A stretch of DNA of 64,000 nt from Allosalinactinospora lopnorensis (GTDB lineage Bacteria > Actinomycetota > Actinomycetes > Streptosporangiales > Streptosporangiaceae), in NCBI RefSeq assembly GCF_000981225.1, contig NZ_LAJC01000019.1, positions 1-64,000 on the forward strand, in the 5' to 3' direction. Shown here piece by piece: positions 63,096-64,000 of this stretch. The notes under the pieces were generated by a model. The model saw only the letters and a program-made list of their open reading frames with translations, made no database searches and was not told the origin of the DNA. Both the position numbers and the translations under genes were made by a program. Positions within the stretch are counted from its first letter, which is position 1; every line of letters starts with the position of its first letter.

Positions 63096-64000
63096 TCATT
63101 TGAGATCGCTGTCGTTCGCCCGCGTCACCCAGGTCGCGAACGCCTCGCCGTCCTCCTTGTCCTCCAGGTAGCGGCGGAGAACGCGTTCTATGTAATCGGG
63201 CAGTTCCTCGGCGGTGGTCTTGAGTCCGCGCACCTTGCGGCCGAAGGCGGCGTTCAGTCCCATGCCGCCGCCAAGGTGCACCTGGTAGCCCTCGACCTGC
63301 TCGCCGTCGGCGCCCGTGACCAGCTGGCCCTTCAGCCCGATGTCGGCGACCTGGATCCGGGCGCAGGAGTTGGGGCAGCCGTTGAGGTTGATGGTGACCG
63401 GCTCGGGGAAATCCGGCAGTCGCCGCTCCAGCTCGTCGATGAGGGAGGCGCCGCGGTCCTTGGTCTCGACGATGGCCAGCTTGCAGAACTCGATCCCGGT
63501 GCAGGCCATCGTCTGGCGGCGGAAGACGCTGGGCCGCACCTGCAGGTCCTCGGCCTCCAGGGCGGAGGTGATGGGGTCGACCTGCTCGTCGGCGACGTCG
63601 AGGATGACGAGCTTCTGGTCGGCCGTCGTGCGGATCCGGTCCGAGCCGTGCGCCTCGGCGATGTCGGCGATCCGGGAGAGCCGGGTGCCGGAGACCCGGC
63701 CCACCCGGGGGGCGAAGCCCACGTAGTTGCGGCCGTCGCGCTGGCGGTGCACACCGATGTGGTCCCTCTGCTGCCCGGGGGTGAGCTCCGGCTCCGGACC
63801 GTCGGGCAGCGCGTAGCCGAGGTACTCCTTCTCCAGCACCTCGCGGAACTTCTCCGGCCCCCAGTCCTTGACCAGGAACTTGATGCGCGCGCGGTGTCGC
63901 AGCCGGCGGTAGCCGTAGTCGCGGAAGACCGAGGTGACCCCGGCCCACACCTCGCTGAGCTGCTCGGGGCGGACGAAGGCGCCCAGCCGCTGGGCGAACA
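63096..64000 (-). CDS. ferredoxin-sulfite reductase, 5' part outside the window
   Basis: The last 300 residues or so are present; the gene runs off the right edge. It reduces sulfite to sulfide with siroheme and a [4Fe-4S] cluster. Cluster/siroheme ligands are the C-x5-C of TMACTGIEFCKLAIVE and the C-x3-C of LNGCPNSCARIQVADIG. Ferredoxin-type features include RYGYRRLRHRARIKFLVKDWG-like text near the visible start. A nitrite-reductase role is possible for the family, but cysH and cbiX next door favour sulfite. Confidence 0.92.
   Translation of the reverse strand, partial: FAQRLGAFVRPEQLSEVWAGVTSVFRDYGYRRLRHRARIKFLVKDWGPEKFREVLEKEYLGYALPDGPEPELTPGQQRDHIGVHRQRDGRNYVGFAPRVGRVSGTRLSRIADIAEAHGSDRIRTTADQKLVILDVADEQVDPITSALEAEDLQVRPSVFRRQTMACTGIEFCKLAIVETKDRGASLIDELERRLPDFPEPVTINLNGCPNSCARIQVADIGLKGQLVTGADGEQVEGYQVHLGGGMGLNAAFGRKVRGLKTTAEELPDYIERVLRRYLEDKEDGEAFATWVTRANDSDLK

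Noticed and set aside
1-64000. tRNA or rRNA genes, insertion sequences, prophage or CRISPR arrays
   Set aside because: No recognisable tRNA arms, transposase motifs, integrase or regularly spaced repeats were seen on reading; a dedicated search could not be run.

Overview
The window is high-GC DNA with short divergent gaps, GTG/TTG starts, GTGA/ATGA start-stop overlaps and several actinobacterial signature gene sets: rnd-DUF3000-hemE, hemY-hemQ, sigK-rskA, a Scr1-type XRE gene paired with a DUF397 gene, and a shared-ATPase CUT1 transporter. A filamentous actinomycete, probably near Nocardiopsaceae/Streptosporangiales, fits best; that placement is inference. No rRNA, tRNA, IS, prophage or CRISPR was recognised, so this looks like chromosomal core DNA with metabolic islands.

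1-3.7 kb: SigK/RskA envelope-stress pair, divergent from a membrane-anchored molybdopterin oxidoreductase and a very acidic lipoprotein. 3.8-8.6 kb: ROK regulator and xylose-type ABC transporter (xylFGH-like). 9.1-16.2 kb: TSUP exporter, mug, dxs, fprA, a zinc metallopeptidase and a TetR regulator. 16.4-27.8 kb: a complete L-rhamnose island, rhaT-P-Q-S-M-I-D-B on the minus strand, facing its LacI-type regulator across a promoter with visible operators. 27.9-34.8 kb: a second sugar locus with two Gfo/Idh oxidoreductases (one fused to a PmoA-like domain) divergent from a CUT1 permease pair and binding protein. GGTAAGCGCTTACC-type operators lie between them, but their repressor is not in the window. 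35-37.8 kb: MmpL transporter and a small membrane protein. 37.9-41.3 kb: fadA-fadB beta-oxidation pair. 41.4-49.3 kb: TPR protein, rnd, DUF3000 and the coproporphyrin-type heme genes hemE, hemY, hemQ. 49.4-58.2 kb: psd-pssA, msrB, a GntR regulator, a RibD-like reductase with glgX, and an AidB-like acyl-CoA dehydrogenase. 58.3-61.3 kb: the most interesting locus, a 39-residue charged peptide with two Asp-Gly sites, translationally coupled to an extended isoaspartyl-methyltransferase homologue, next to an XRE/DUF397 pair. This has the layout of an imiditide-type (aspartimide) RiPP locus. 61.4-64 kb: sulfate assimilation (sulfite reductase, zinc ribbon, cysH, cbiX).

Seven genes are broken by nine frameshifts, and every one is explained by a single missing base. 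This points to a systematic deletion error in the assembly rather than gene decay. The affected genes are entered as frameshifted (pseudogene type), with the joined span given.
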